From positions 992,001-1,056,000 of the forward strand of contig BEDY01000007.1 of assembly GCA_002335605.1 (NCBI GenBank): 64,000 bases of DNA. Reading direction: 5' to 3'. Within the stretch, counting starts at the first letter, position 1. Each line of letters begins with the position of its first letter. The position numbers and the translations under genes are program-made. The notes beneath the pieces were generated by a model. That model saw only the letters and a program-made list of their open reading frames with translations. It made no database searches and was not told where the DNA came from. This DNA is from Prillingera fragicola (lineage: Eukaryota; Basidiomycota; Tremellomycetes; Trichosporonales; Trichosporonaceae). Positions 54,405 through 64,000 of the stretch are shown in pieces.

Positions 54405-55218
54405 CTAACGCGCCGGGAAGGACGAAGCCAGCGCGGCCTTTGCATTCTCCATGTGCTGCATAAACTTCTGCATGCGCGCAATAGCGGCTTCTGCCCGTCA
54501 GCTCTTACGTGAGGGTAGGCGTACGCTGCTTTGCCTCCTGCTCCTGAATCTCGCCCGCGGCAGCGTACAGGTCTTGGCGGGTAGCTTCGAGGCGGGCTCC
54601 GACGGCGTTGGAAAAGTGGATACTCGTGCGCATTCTGCTGTCAGCGTGGCACGACGGCGAGCGTACGCGTCGAGAATGAGGGCCTTGTTGAACTCTGCCT
54701 GGTCAGCTGGGACGGAGGGGGGGCCTACCGCGCACGGACGCCATGGCCGCGGCCGTGACGACTTGGAACGGGTCGGCGAGCGCCGTTTGGATGTCGTACG
54801 CGTCCACCTGGGGTCAATGGGCGCCTGCGGGGGGGCGTACGGGGGCAGAGGGGTCGAAGACTTCATGCTCGGACGGGGGGGAGGACGGGAGCGTGACGGT
54901 TACGGCGGGGTGGGTTTGCGTTGCAGTGTGGCCGGGGGAAGGTGGCGTGAGGTCGTCGCCTTGGGGGAGGTTGAGCGGGGCAGTGTCGTCGTCGTCAATG
55001 TCGATAATCGAGGGGCTCGCGGCGCGCACGTACCCGTCGGTCGTGGCTAGGAGGGCGTCGAGGTCGCCTTCGGCTGCGGCTAGGGCTAGGTCGCGGTCCA
55101 TGCTTGATGAGCGGGGTGGGGACTGGGGCTGGGACTGGGACTGGGACAAGGGTTGGGAGCGAGGTGGGGAGGCTGCCGGCTGGCCTGGGGGTGGGGTTTG
55201 GGAGGCAATGTGGGCCAT
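54405..55218 (-). CDS. Hypothetical coiled-coil protein (about 227 aa)
   Basis: Not recognised. Exons 54405-54490, 54525-54634, 54667-54694, 54729-54807 and 54841-55218 keep frame. N-terminal 125 residues are Pro/Ser/Gln-rich with an acidic patch (ASPSIIDIDDDDTAPLNL). The second half is helical: DAYDIQTALADPFQVVTAAA, EFNKALILDA, then FSNAVGARLEATRQDLYAAA running into IARMQKFMQHMENAKAAL, probably coiled coil. Three introns use the GTACGC donor. One acceptor is a tandem CAGCAG at 54635-54640, which would add or drop one residue. Function unknown; the N-terminal low-complexity and C-terminal helix layout would suit an adaptor protein. Confidence 0.6.
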
Positions 55219-55548
55219 GGCTTGCTTGCTCGGGTCGTGATTACGGTCGTGTTCAATGTGAGGTTGGAGAGAGTGAGGAAGAGTGGGAGGAAGAGGGAGG
55301 AAGAGGGAGGAAGAAGAAATGTGTTAGTGTTGGCGTGTGGGTGAGTGGACAGTGGAGGATCGGCGGGCGCAGCTGTCACCTTCCTTCCCTTGCACACATT
55401 TCAGGTCAGAGCTGTTATTAATCACTCTCGCTGCACTCGTGCGTCGATTTGTACACGGGTATACTCAGCCACGCGCCCCGGCACGCTCTGAAATGACATT
55501 ATGCTCTCCCAGTCCCTCCCTCTCCCTCTCGCCTCTCTTGCCTACGAT
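55219..55548. other. Intergenic block
   Basis: Promoter of the coiled-coil gene and 3' side of LCB1. Contains short GGAGGAAGA direct repeats near 55290-55315. Confidence 0.5.
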
Positions 55549-57244
55549 CTATCGCCGCTCTGCGCGACCAGTTAATTATCCGACCACGGTGCGGTCTCGC
55601 AAGCTATACTCACTGCCGCAGACCTTGACAAACGCCTCGCGCAAAACCTTGCCTGCCTTCTCCATCTCCTTGCGGGTGAACAGCGCACTGACGCAGACCT
55701 TGATCGAGGGCTCGGCCTCGACGGGCTCCTGCCCGCGCAGGCGACGCGCACGGGTGACGAGCACGCCGTTGGAGTGGGCCTCGTCGACGACCTCTTGCAG
55801 AAGGGTCTCCTCCTCCTCGAGGGTGTTTGGGGGGTTGATGAGGAAGATGTGGATGAGGCCGGATTCGGGGTGCGAGGGGATGGAAACGAGGGCGTCCTTG
55901 TCGTGGTGGGACGAGGCGCCGGGGGCCGCAGGCTCAATCTTGGACATTTGGTGGCGGAAAGACTGAATGTTGGCTTGCAGAGCCGTCACCATGGTGGGCT
56001 GGTCGAACATCATCTGGACGGCGGCCGAAGAAACGGTAGCGTGCATGGCGGAGAGCGCGGCCGAGAACACGGACGCAGCAGAGTTGATACGCTGGTGCGA
56101 GGTGACCTGCTGGGATCCGCAGCAGAAGCCACCGCTGGCGCCGAGCGAGTTGGCCATGGAGCCGACAAGAATCTCAACCTCGGTAGCAGGAACGTCAAAG
56201 TACTCTGTCAAACCACGACCGTGCTTGCCGACCATGCCAAACGACATGCTCTCGTCGAGAATGAGACGGTACTTGAACTTTTTCTTGAGCTCGCAGATCC
56301 GGGGCAGGTCGCTCATCATGCCGTCGACCTCAAACACACCCTCAGTGACAATAAAGCGCTTGGTGAGCTTGCCGCCCTTGCGCTTGATCTCGCGGTCGAC
56401 AGAAGTAAGAACACGCTCGAGGTCCTCCATGTCGCCGTGTGCGTACCAACGGACGGTCGAACGCGAAAGCTGCAGACCCTTGTGAATAGCAAAGTTGACG
56501 CCACGGTCGGCAATGATAATGTCTCCACGCTTGGCAAAGGCGGGAATGACAGAGGAGACGGTCAGGAAAGCCTGTGCGTAAATGATGGCCGAGTCGACTT
56601 TGAGAAAGTCGGCAATGTCGCGCTCAAATGCCGAGTGTGCGTCAATGGTGCCGTAGAAACCCATAGGACCGCAGGATCCAACACCATACTCGCGCAGCGT
56701 CTTGATAGCAACTTCCTTGAGCTGGTCGTTCTCAACGAATCCCAAAAAGTCGTAGATGGCCATGTTGAGCACGGGCTTGCCGTTGGGCGAGGTGCGGGCA
56801 TGAACGCCGTTCTGGCCGTAAATGACGGGAACCGATGCCAGAGTCTTCTCCTCTAGGTCGTTCATCTCCGTGATGATCGGCACCGGCTGCCAGTCCTCGA
56901 TCAGCTCGTCAATCTCCTGTAAAGTGTTAGCGCGCCGCGGCAGGCGAGATGAGGCGTGCGCTCACTTTTTCCGACAACTTGAGAGCTCCGCGTCCTCCCT
57001 CTCCTTCACCACGGGTCCTGCCCATGAGCAAAGTGCGCAAGGCAAAGAAGAGGAGTAAGAGCTCGAGGACACTTCGCCATGGGTCATCCTTGTACGAGCT
57101 CTTGATGTAACGGAGGATGATGGGCGATCCGGGGACTCGGTGGAACAGGTCTGACAAGTTGACGAGCAATGCCGAGAGAAAGGACACGATGGGGAGGAGG
57201 ACGGGGGAAATGTCCTGGCTTGTGGTGCCAGTTGATGTCGACAT
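55549..57244 (-). CDS. LCB1: Serine palmitoyltransferase subunit LCB1
   Basis: Non-catalytic partner of LCB2 in the ER enzyme that condenses serine and palmitoyl-CoA, the first step of sphingolipid synthesis. Exons 55549-55559, 55614-56916 and 56966-57244 give 530 residues. An N-terminal membrane segment (SVLELLLLFFALRTLLMG) is followed by the aminotransferase fold: YDFLGFVENDQLKEVAIKTL, YGVGSCGPMGFYGTIDAHSA, LILDESMSFGMVGKHGRGLT and VGSMANSLGASGGFCCGSQ. The PLP lysine of LCB2 (xTKSFG) is absent here, as expected for LCB1. The last exon is 11 nt; splicing it replaces an unusual read-through tail with VCGKRR, close to the GKR-type end seen in fungal LCB1. Confidence 0.95.
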
Positions 57245-58141
57245 GGTGGAGGGGGAAGGGAGGAAAGGAGTGGGTGGCCGAGCCGTGCTGGAGGAGGATA
57301 GGATGCGTGAGGTGACGATTGCCCTAGGCGATGAAGAATGGAGAGAGGGTGTAGAATGCAAAGGGGTGTGATATGAATGTGATTAAGAGATGAAAGGGTA
57401 AAAGTTGTGTCAACGAGCACGGCGACGACGACGAGGACGATATGACCGCGTCGACTTGAACCACACACAATTCCTGATTCCACTAGGTGGTCGTTGGACC
57501 ATCCAACTGCGGCTGCAGAGGGTTGGACGCGCCTGGGCAAGCAAGGGAAGCGGCCAGGCGCGGGCAGCTGTAGGCGCGGCACAGGTACAGGACGGCGCCC
57601 GTGCTGACCATGCTGCATGCTGACACTGTGCCACACCTGCGGAACTCTCGGGGTGAAACACGTGGCATTGGTAATTCATCTACTCCCTCCATTTAAGCAC
57701 ATGAGGGCGTGTGCCTGATGAACAACCACTCTCATGCTTACATAAGAAAAAAGAATACTGGGGAGGGTGACGGAAGCCGGACCGGGGCGGAGGTCGAATG
57801 TCCGCTGTGTAGGCGGTGGAGATGAGCGGAGTGTAGAATCCGCGGCTAAGCTGGTGGAGTGTGCTGGGTGGTGAGTGGAGTGTGGGGTGGGGGGTGAGCC
57901 TGGCTGGCTGGGTGGGGTGAATGCCGCCGGTCCGACCACTGTACGCTGGGAGGGAGGAGGGACATACGCCATAGGTTCGGCCTTTGTAGCCCCGTTCTCA
58001 CCTGCCCCCACTACATTTACATCATTGCAGTCGTCGCCTCTCCATTTCCTTTTCTCATCCTCTTCTTCTTCTTCCATTCTTTCAACTCTATACAAAACTT
58101 GGACACCCACCCCCTCCCCCAAAGCAACATCCTCTATCATC
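57245..58141. promoter_or_regulatory. Divergent intergenic region, LCB1 / transaldolase
   Basis: About 900 bp between divergent starts. A long CT-rich tract at about 58040-58100 precedes the transaldolase start, as is usual for strongly expressed fungal genes. No gene seen. Confidence 0.55.
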
Positions 58142-59452
58142 ATGTCCAACGCTCTTGAAGCTCTTAAGGCGTAAGTCACAGCCGTCACCACCTCTTTGCA
58201 ACGCGTGCTGACGTAGATCTCCTTCGTGCTCCGCTACTTGCCGCGGTCTACTGATTTCCCCCTTTGCCTTTTGCTCTTGGCCATGGACCACTGCTGGGAC
58301 ATTAATTCTCCTCACCTCTCTGCTACTCTACGCCCACTCCTCTTCTTTCCCCGTATACGCACCTCCTTTTCCCCTCCCACACACTCCTCATTCCGTCACC
58401 CTCCACGACACGTCACAAACTGCGCACTCCTCGTCTACACACGTTCTTCCTACAGCTCCGGCACCGTTGTCGTCTCGGACTCTGGCGACTTTGAGTCGAT
58501 CGCCGCCTACAAGCCTCAGGACGCCACCACCAACCCCTCGCTCATGTAAGTGTGCTCGCCGGCTACCACGTGTTCGCCAGATGCTGACATTGCTAGCCTC
58601 GCTGCCGCCAAGCTCCCCGCGTACGCCAAGCTCATTGACGCTGCTGTTGCCTACGGCAAGGAGCAGGGCGGTGACGCCGAGGCTCAGACCGACGCTGCCG
58701 TCGACCGCCTCCTTGTCGAGTTTGGCAAGTCGATCCTCGAGATTGTCCCCGGCCGTGTCTCGACCGAGGTTGACGCCAAGTACTCGTTTGACACCGAGGC
58801 CACCATCAAGAAGGCCCACCAGCTGATCGCCCTCTACAAGTCGGTCGGTGTTGAGAAGGAGCGCATTCTCATCAAGATTGCCTCCACCTGGGAGGGTATC
58901 CAAGCTGCTCGCCAGCTCGAGAAGGAGGGCATCCACTGCAACCTCACTCTTCTCTTCGGTTTCGGCCAGGCCGTTGCCTGCGCCGAGGCCGGTGTTACCC
59001 TCATCTCGCCCTTCGTCGGCCGTATCCTCGACTGGTACAAGAAGTCGACTGGCCAGGACTACACTGCCGAGACCGACCCCGGAGTCGCCTCGGTCCGCAA
59101 GATCTACACCTACTACAAGCAGAACGGCTACAAGACCATTGTCATGGGTGCCTCGTTCCGCAACACTGGCGAGATCAAGGCTCTTGCCGGCTGCGACTTC
59201 CTCACCATTGCCCCCAAGCTCCTCCAGGAGCTCCAGGACGACAAGGAGGCCATCCCCCAGGTCCTTTCGGCTGACAAGGCCAGCTCGGCCGAGAAGATCC
59301 CCAAGGCGTCGTTCGTCGACGACGAGGCCAAGTTCCGCTGGGCCCTCTTCGAGGACCAGATGGCCTTTGACAAGCTCCACGAGGGCATCCGTGGCTTTGC
59401 CAAGGACGGCAACACCCTCAAGGAGCTCCTCCGCGCCAAGGTCTCGGCCTAA
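58142..59452 (+). CDS. TAL1: Transaldolase
   Basis: Pentose-phosphate enzyme moving a dihydroxyacetone unit between sedoheptulose-7-P and glyceraldehyde-3-P; cytosolic. Exons 58142-58170, 58456-58545 and 58597-59452 give 324 residues, the standard length. Motifs: [29 protein letters not shown], the Schiff-base lysine in [35 protein letters not shown] and [11 protein letters not shown]. The first intron (285 bp) follows only nine codons and is far longer than others here; together with the CT-rich leader this may matter for expression. Codon use is strongly biased to C-ending codons, as in highly expressed genes. Confidence 0.98.
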
Positions 59453-59676
59453 GCGTTGTCGCTGTTAGTGTAGAGTGTAATAGTGCTATGCACGCGTGAG
59501 AAGTTGCGGCTAGGTTGCGAGCGAAGCGAGCAGCAGACGCCAGCACAGCTGACTCGGAGCTGATTAGCGTGTGCTGACCTGGCTCTTCTCCCCAGAGAGG
59601 CGCAACGACGCGCCAACGTTCAGCAGAGGCTTCACTAACATATACTGACACATTGTACAACGTCTAATCCACGGCT

Positions 59677-60867
59677 CTACGCAGTAGTCTCCACGACCCA
59701 CCGCTCCTCGCCAATCCTCGCCCTGTAAGCGGCAGCACAAAGCATCTCCGCCCCCCCGTGCTCCCCGTTTGCCCCGTGCTCCCCATCCTCGCCGCGGGCA
59801 GGCAGGATCTTGTCCCTCATGACGCGCGCGACCTCGTCCTGCCCCACGGGGTAGTGCAGGTGGCGCCAGTGCACGGGCATGACCTCGCGCATGCCCGCGA
59901 CGACGAGCTGCGTGTGCGGGAGAAAAGGCAGGAAGAGGGACAGGGGCTGCCAGAGCTTCCACGGGGGTTGGTCGGGTGGGTCATAGCGACTTGGCGGGGG
60001 CAGGCGGGTGAAGACCACTGCGAGGGTTTTGGGTGGCGTGTGGTGTGGCGAGGCCGGGCGGTGGAGGGTCAGTTGGCGTTGCTCGTATTCGTTGTACAGG
60101 ATGTTGAGGGTTGTTGTCGCCGTCGACGGCGATGTCGTGCTTGGAGTTCGGCGTGGGACGGCGGGAGGCGTGCCGGAAATGTAGTGCTGGTGGTCCGTGC
60201 TCGTGCGAGTCGGAGACGACCGCGGGGATGTGGCGGGTGGCGACTGGTCCCCGAGGCGAGAGAGGCCAAGTGTACGCGGCACATTGATGTCTTCCAGGTC
60301 GACCATGTCGTCGAATCTAAACCTGAGTGTCTGGGCGATATTCTCAAAAGTACCGACGAGGTCGTCTTGAACTTGAGAACGGAGATGCGCGATCGAGGGC
60401 TGGAAATCTACGTGGGTCGTGTGTTGGAGGCGGGAGAGGGTGTGCGCGTCCAGCGTGACGTGCTTTCTCTTGCCGTGGCCCACGACTTGGGTTGGTAATA
60501 TTGGGAGACGCGTACCGCTGGGCAAAGAGTAGGATATCGCAGCTGGGGGCGAGCCGACCAAGCCCCGATATCTTGTCGGGTCGGGGATGGCTTCGAGGAC
60601 AACGTGGGAGAGGCAGCGCTGGTCGGCTGCGTCGTGGAGGGCGCGGGAAAGGGTGCGAATCTTGAGGAGAGCAGGAAGGGAGGCGTTGGACACGATGAGG
60701 GAGGCAATGTGGGGGAACATTGCCAGGTCGATTGATGTGCCCGGCGGGGGGGCCGGAGCGGGTATGGGGGTGGCGAGGCGAGAGTTGCTGCGCTTGAATG
60801 TGCCGGGAAAGCACGGAGAGGCGCTGCGTGTGAGATGGTCATTGAGGACAGATAGTGCTGATGACAT
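59677..60867 (-). CDS. F-box-like hypothetical protein (396 aa)
   Basis: Single-exon gene. Start MSSALSVLNDHLTRSASPCF at 60867 chosen because the upstream in-frame stretch looks like leader sequence. Residues about 48-95 (SIDLAMFPHIASLIVSNASL, then ALLKIRTLSRALHDAADQRC) have the leucine pattern of a weak F-box or related helical motif. The middle (about 215-260) is Ser/Thr/Pro-rich; the C-terminal part has LAVVFTRLPPPSRYDPPDQP and TQLVVAGMREVMPVHWRHLH, probably an alpha/beta region. It converges on transaldolase, with 3' ends 224 bp apart. Function unknown. Confidence 0.62.
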   Translation of the reverse strand: MSSALSVLNDHLTRSASPCFPGTFKRSNSRLATPIPAPAPPPGTSIDLAMFPHIASLIVSNASLPALLKIRTLSRALHDAADQRCLSHVVLEAIPDPTRYRGLVGSPPAAISYSLPSGTRLPILPTQVVGHGKRKHVTLDAHTLSRLQHTTHVDFQPSIAHLRSQVQDDLVGTFENIAQTLRFRFDDMVDLEDINVPRTLGLSRLGDQSPPATSPRSSPTRTSTDHQHYISGTPPAVPRRTPSTTSPSTATTTLNILYNEYEQRQLTLHRPASPHHTPPKTLAVVFTRLPPPSRYDPPDQPPWKLWQPLSLFLPFLPHTQLVVAGMREVMPVHWRHLHYPVGQDEVARVMRDKILPARGEDGEHGANGEHGGAEMLCAAAYRARIGEERWVVETTA

Positions 60868-61239
60868 TTGGATAGTAGTGTGAGGGTTGAGAGAGAGAGA
60901 GAGGGAACACAAAGGTCGGTGCATGCAGAGATGGCTGTGGAAATGGGTTCTGGCCCTGGGTGGCTCATGGGGGCGCAGTGGGTGGACGTGGAAAGTGGAG
61001 GTTGAAGTGGAGGTCGTCCAGTTCGTGTCCGCTGTTGACAGTCGCACTCTTAGTGGACACCAGGTGGAGCCATGGTGCTCACTTCGCCAACTTCTGCCGC
61101 TTGCCGGTATTTCTACCAGTAGTTGCAACAGGTCTCCATTCATAGCCTCGGATAGCTCGGCTTGGCTCAAGAAACGCCGCAAAGCGCATCACTGGACTCC
61201 TCGATGGGCCTGAACAATTAGCAACAAACTACAAGTGGT
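60868..61239. other. Intergenic block
   Basis: Upstream of the F-box-like gene, with a short GAGAGA run at 60889-60904. No gene seen. Confidence 0.55.
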
Positions 61240-62297
61240 CTACATGCAAATACACGAACCACCACCATTATCTAACGGCTCTGGATATGATTTTATGGGC
61301 GGTGGCAGAGGGCCGACAGGGGCAGCGGGCAAAATGTATCTCTCCACGGCGGCTTGGTTGGCATACCAGTCTGCGCAAGCCATGTCGTCGTCACGGTCCC
61401 TCCACCAACTGATGATGCCGTCGTCGTCCTCTTCTTCAGCCAAAATGTTTTCCAAGTCGACGAGTGGATGATGGTGAACGCTGTACAAGGAATAGATCAT
61501 CCTAATAAACGCGCCGCTGCCTGGGTGGAGGCCGGCGAGATCTGGGCGACGTGTTGGGCAAGGTAAGGCGACCCGGAGGTTGCACTGCAGAGAATCAGTG
61601 ACCATACTATGTGAGGCATGCCAGCTCGGCTCCACTCACCCTCACCAAATCGCCATTGGCAAAACATAAAGTGCCACGCTGCTCTTCGTCGTGCAAATGA
61701 GCCGTTGCGTTATACCACAATCTGCCTCGGTCGTGATAGTCCAGGTCGTCAAAGCCAGTGGCTTTCAACCAAGGCAAGCCGTCATAGCGATTGTCCACGT
61801 TATCGTCAAGTGGGATGAACAGCCTGGTGGGTGTGTCAGCAAGATACTGGGCCGGGTCTCTCGTTCTGAGTCAGCCAGGCTTACCCCTTTCCATCAGCTT
61901 TCCACTGCAAGAGTAGCTCGACGCCGCGCTCAACTGCAACACGTGTAGCAATCTCCATCGCCCGTTCCTCCTCGGTGAGAAAGGCATCTGGGTCCGTGGA
62001 ATGCATCCACACCACCGGATGATCCTCGCCTCTAAGTCCCAGAATTGCGAGGTAAGCTTTGATGTCGGGATAACTTTCGCTATCAGCTGCGTATCTGCAC
62101 CGATGAGGAAACAATGCGACTCACTCGTCATACGAGTACCCAGGGATTAGAGCGAAGGAACCATTCCCGTAAACCACCCGTGTTGGATGGGCTGCTGGAA
62201 AGGCTGGCTCAATTGCGGATCCTGAAAGCCCACTGCGAGGAGAGGGAAGTGAAGGGTCTCCCTTCCTGGTAGGCACAGAGTACGAAGCGGATGGCAT
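61240..62297 (-). CDS. Hypothetical protein, unrecognised (298 aa)
   Basis: Not recognised. Exons 61240-61584, 61640-61823, 61885-62079 and 62125-62297 sum to 299 codons with consistent phases. Start MPSASYSVPTRKGDPSLPSP. Content: VVYGNGSFALIPGYSYDDES, AYLAILGLRGEDHPVVWMHS, LTEEERAMEIATRVAVERGV, LLLQWKADGKGLFIPLDDNV, then an acidic stretch (LENILAEEEDDDGIISWWRD). It reads as a soluble alpha/beta protein. No signal peptide, membrane segment or catalytic motif that I can name. Two of the three introns contain several CTGAC-like branch points. Confidence 0.62.
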
Positions 62298-62834
62298 CCT
62301 TGTGACTGGCGTCGCAGGTGTAAAGATGGATCTGAAATGTGCGGTCAGCAGTCAAATTGCGAGTGATTCCATCATCGCCATCACCCCTACGCACTTGACG
62401 GGAGGCGTTGAAGAGTATAACCTGAAATTTAGGTGACTTCGTTGGAGTGTGGGTCAAGGTGATTGTAGGTATGGTGGGCACGAGGTGACAGTGTGGCGAA
62501 TGAAGAAGTATGGCAAGTCGAGTCGAAACACCTTTGATCATGTCAAGCATGTGCGATGGCCGAACCGCGGCTAAATAGTAGTCATACTGTACGGGTCTCT
62601 GCTTGTCTATTCTGTACATCGGTATAATGCAATCCTGAGAGAGACCCTTTGTTCCACGCCCTCGGTTGACGTCGGGCACGGTGCTGGGTGCTGTATCCTA
62701 ATCTGTATTGCCTTCGTTCTATGCTCTGTCAGTCATGCTGCGAGAACTTGTAAGCATAGAGTGCACTACGAACAGGCTTACATTGACCCCACACATCTAC
62801 ACGCTCTACTCTACAACCTCGATTCCCAATAACC
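62298..62834. other. Intergenic block
   Basis: Upstream of the hypothetical gene and downstream of the acyl-CoA synthetase-like gene. A minus-strand frame continuing from 62679 through this block overlaps the real gene's first exon in another frame and is not supported. Confidence 0.5.
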
Positions 62835-64000
62835 TCAGAGACGTGCGTTGCGCGAGCTAGCCTTTTGCTTCCTCTCCCACTCGGCCGCCACCAAAGGCCT
62901 CAAGTCCTTCTTGATGATCTTGCCGTTGGCGTTGGTGGGCAGCTGAGCTTCGTGCCAGATAAGCACGACATCGGGCCGCGCCTGCTTGCGGAGCTTGCTC
63001 TGGACGAGCTGAAGAATGCTCTCCTCGGTGGCAGTCTTGCCAGGACGCAGACTGACCGCAACACCGACGCGCTCGCCGAGAAAGTCGTCGGGGACGGCAA
63101 CGGCAGCGGCCTGCGCGAGGCGGTCGTCGCTGAGAATGGCGTTCTCGACCTCGGCCGAGGCGACGTTCTCGCCACCGCGAATGATCATGTCCTTGGCGCG
63201 ATCCGAAATGTACAAAAAGTTTTCCTCGTCGAGGTAGCCAATATCGCCCGAGTCAAACCAGCCCTCCGAGTCAATGGCCTTGGCCGTCGCCTCGGGGTCG
63301 TTGAGGTACTCCTTCATGATGTTGGCGCCACGGATGTGGATCACGCCCGCTTCGCCAGCAGGGAGCACCTTGCCCGTCTCAGCGTCCCTGATTTGGACCT
63401 TGCAGATGGGTGCGGCGGGGCCAGTCGACTTGGGGCGAGCGAGATAGTCGGCACCGCTCAAGCCACAGGCGTACGCGTTGGTCTCAGTGAGACCGTAGCC
63501 CTGGGTGACGGACGCGTTGGGCCAGCGCGCGGCGCAGTCGGTGGCCAAACGGGCCGGGGCCGGGGCGCCGCCGTATGTGACGCCGTCAAAATTGGCCGTC
63601 TTGGGAAGGAGCGGGGTCTGGAGCATGGCAGTGGCAATGGCAGGGACGCCGCCGATGAGGTTGATCTCCTCGGTCTTGATCAACTCGCAGGCAATCGCAA
63701 CGTTCCAACGCTCCATGAGGACGAGCTTGGTGCCGCCGTTGAACGCGCGCATGAGCCAGGAAAGAGTTCCAGTAACGTGGAACATTGGGATGGCGAGGAG
63801 ATGAGCCTTTTGAGGGTGATGCGCCTCGGGCGGAGGAGCAGGTTGGGCACCCTTGCGCAGGGCAGACACGGCTGGGGCTGTCTTGTTAACTTGGGTGCTG
63901 AGGGGAGTGGACTTACGGAATAGGACTGAGTAAAGGTTGCTGAGACCCGCGCGCTGGGTGCTTAAGACGGCCTTGGGGTAGCCAGTGGTTCTGTCATGTC
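62835..64000 (-). CDS. AMP-forming acyl-CoA synthetase-like enzyme (5' end outside window)
   Basis: ANL-superfamily enzyme that activates a carboxylic acid as acyl-AMP and transfers it to CoA. Exons 62835-63877 and 63917-63990 are visible; an acceptor (ATGACAG) at the window edge shows at least one more upstream exon. Motifs: TTGYPKAV (P-loop), LLAIPMFHVTG, VTQGYGLTETNA, GWFDSGDIGYLDEENFLYI, RAKDMIIRGGENVASAEVEN and the catalytic C-terminal lysine in TNANGKIIKKDL. The substrate pocket cannot be read by eye; medium- or short-chain fatty acids, or aromatic acids, are possible. The C-terminus NARL resembles a peroxisomal PTS1 signal (A-R-L variant). Confidence 0.9.
   Translation of the reverse strand, partial: HDRTTGYPKAVLSTQRAGLSNLYSVLFRKSTPLSTQVNKTAPAVSALRKGAQPAPPPEAHHPQKAHLLAIPMFHVTGTLSWLMRAFNGGTKLVLMERWNVAIACELIKTEEINLIGGVPAIATAMLQTPLLPKTANFDGVTYGGAPAPARLATDCAARWPNASVTQGYGLTETNAYACGLSGADYLARPKSTGPAAPICKVQIRDAETGKVLPAGEAGVIHIRGANIMKEYLNDPEATAKAIDSEGWFDSGDIGYLDEENFLYISDRAKDMIIRGGENVASAEVENAILSDDRLAQAAAVAVPDDFLGERVGVAVSLRPGKTATEESILQLVQSKLRKQARPDVVLIWHEAQLPTNANGKIIKKDLRPLVAAEWERKQKASSRNARL

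Noticed and set aside
55774..56856. 360-codon plus-strand open frame
   Set aside because: Antisense shadow of LCB1, caused by GC-rich third positions.
58388..59380. 330-codon minus-strand open frame
   Set aside because: Antisense shadow of transaldolase.
62865..63923. 352-codon plus-strand open frame
   Set aside because: Antisense shadow of the acyl-CoA synthetase-like gene.
1..64000. CRISPR array, phage or bacterial operon features
   Set aside because: The sequence is fungal nuclear DNA with spliceosomal introns; no spacer-repeat pattern was found.

Overview
The window is a gene-dense, intron-rich, GC-rich piece of a fungal nuclear genome. Introns are mostly 35-60 bp, with GTGAGT, GTACGT or GTAAGT donors and CTGAC/CTAAC-like branch points close to the acceptor. 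That intron style, together with the conserved proteins (MTR4, ATG11, CMC4, ERV25, LCB1, a Dal5-type permease), points to a basidiomycete yeast. I infer Tremellomycetes, perhaps Trichosporonales; this is inference, not a database result. No bacterial, viral or CRISPR features were seen. Gene models were built by hand: exons were joined where splice sites, reading phase and protein family patterns agreed, and for most conserved genes the summed exon lengths are an exact multiple of three.

Layout. 1-2717 (-): PDK1/PKH kinase, cut by the left edge. 4539-6645 (-): Dal5/TNA1-type MFS permease. 6646-13412: an accessory stretch with a G homopolymer, a decayed tandem array of about 0.9 kb, an inverted repeat, an unrecognised and probably decaying multi-exon gene (about 9950-12423, -) and a 16-bp minisatellite at its start codon. 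13413-22493: lineage-specific genes, namely a small hypothetical, a Gln/Pro-rich protein, an F-box-like protein with an Asp/Gly tract, and two unknowns. 22810-30928 (+): CMC4, MTR4 and a CSC1/OSCA-like channel. 30929-33526: no gene seen. 33527-35348 (+): F-box-like protein. 36047-40662 (+): ATG11. 40847-42989 (-): possible RNase H-fold protein. 43541-45048 (+): pantothenate synthetase. 45776-46688 (-): ERV25. 47196-49724 (+): cysteinyl-tRNA synthetase. 49996-50587 (-): PMP3-type proteolipid. 51022-52770 (-): second Dal5-type permease. 53259-54343 (+): U1A/U2B''-type snRNP protein. 54405-55218 (-): coiled-coil hypothetical. 55549-57244 (-): LCB1. 58142-59452 (+): transaldolase. 59677-60867 (-): F-box-like. 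61240-62297 (-): unknown. 62835 to beyond the right-hand edge (-): acyl-CoA synthetase-like enzyme.

Most conserved genes are unrelated housekeeping functions: RNA surveillance and splicing, secretion, sphingolipid and CoA synthesis, autophagy, pentose phosphate. There is no operon logic. One thematic link is PDK1 (PKH) and LCB1, since long-chain bases activate PKH kinases in yeast, but the two genes lie over 50 kb apart. I did not find a convincing new multi-gene system. The most unusual things are the very small exons (4 nt in ERV25, 11 nt in the PMP3 gene), the in-frame stop-free introns, the decayed 8.6-9.5 kb repeat array, and the unclassified proteins at 9950-12423, 14683-16430 and 20261-21749.
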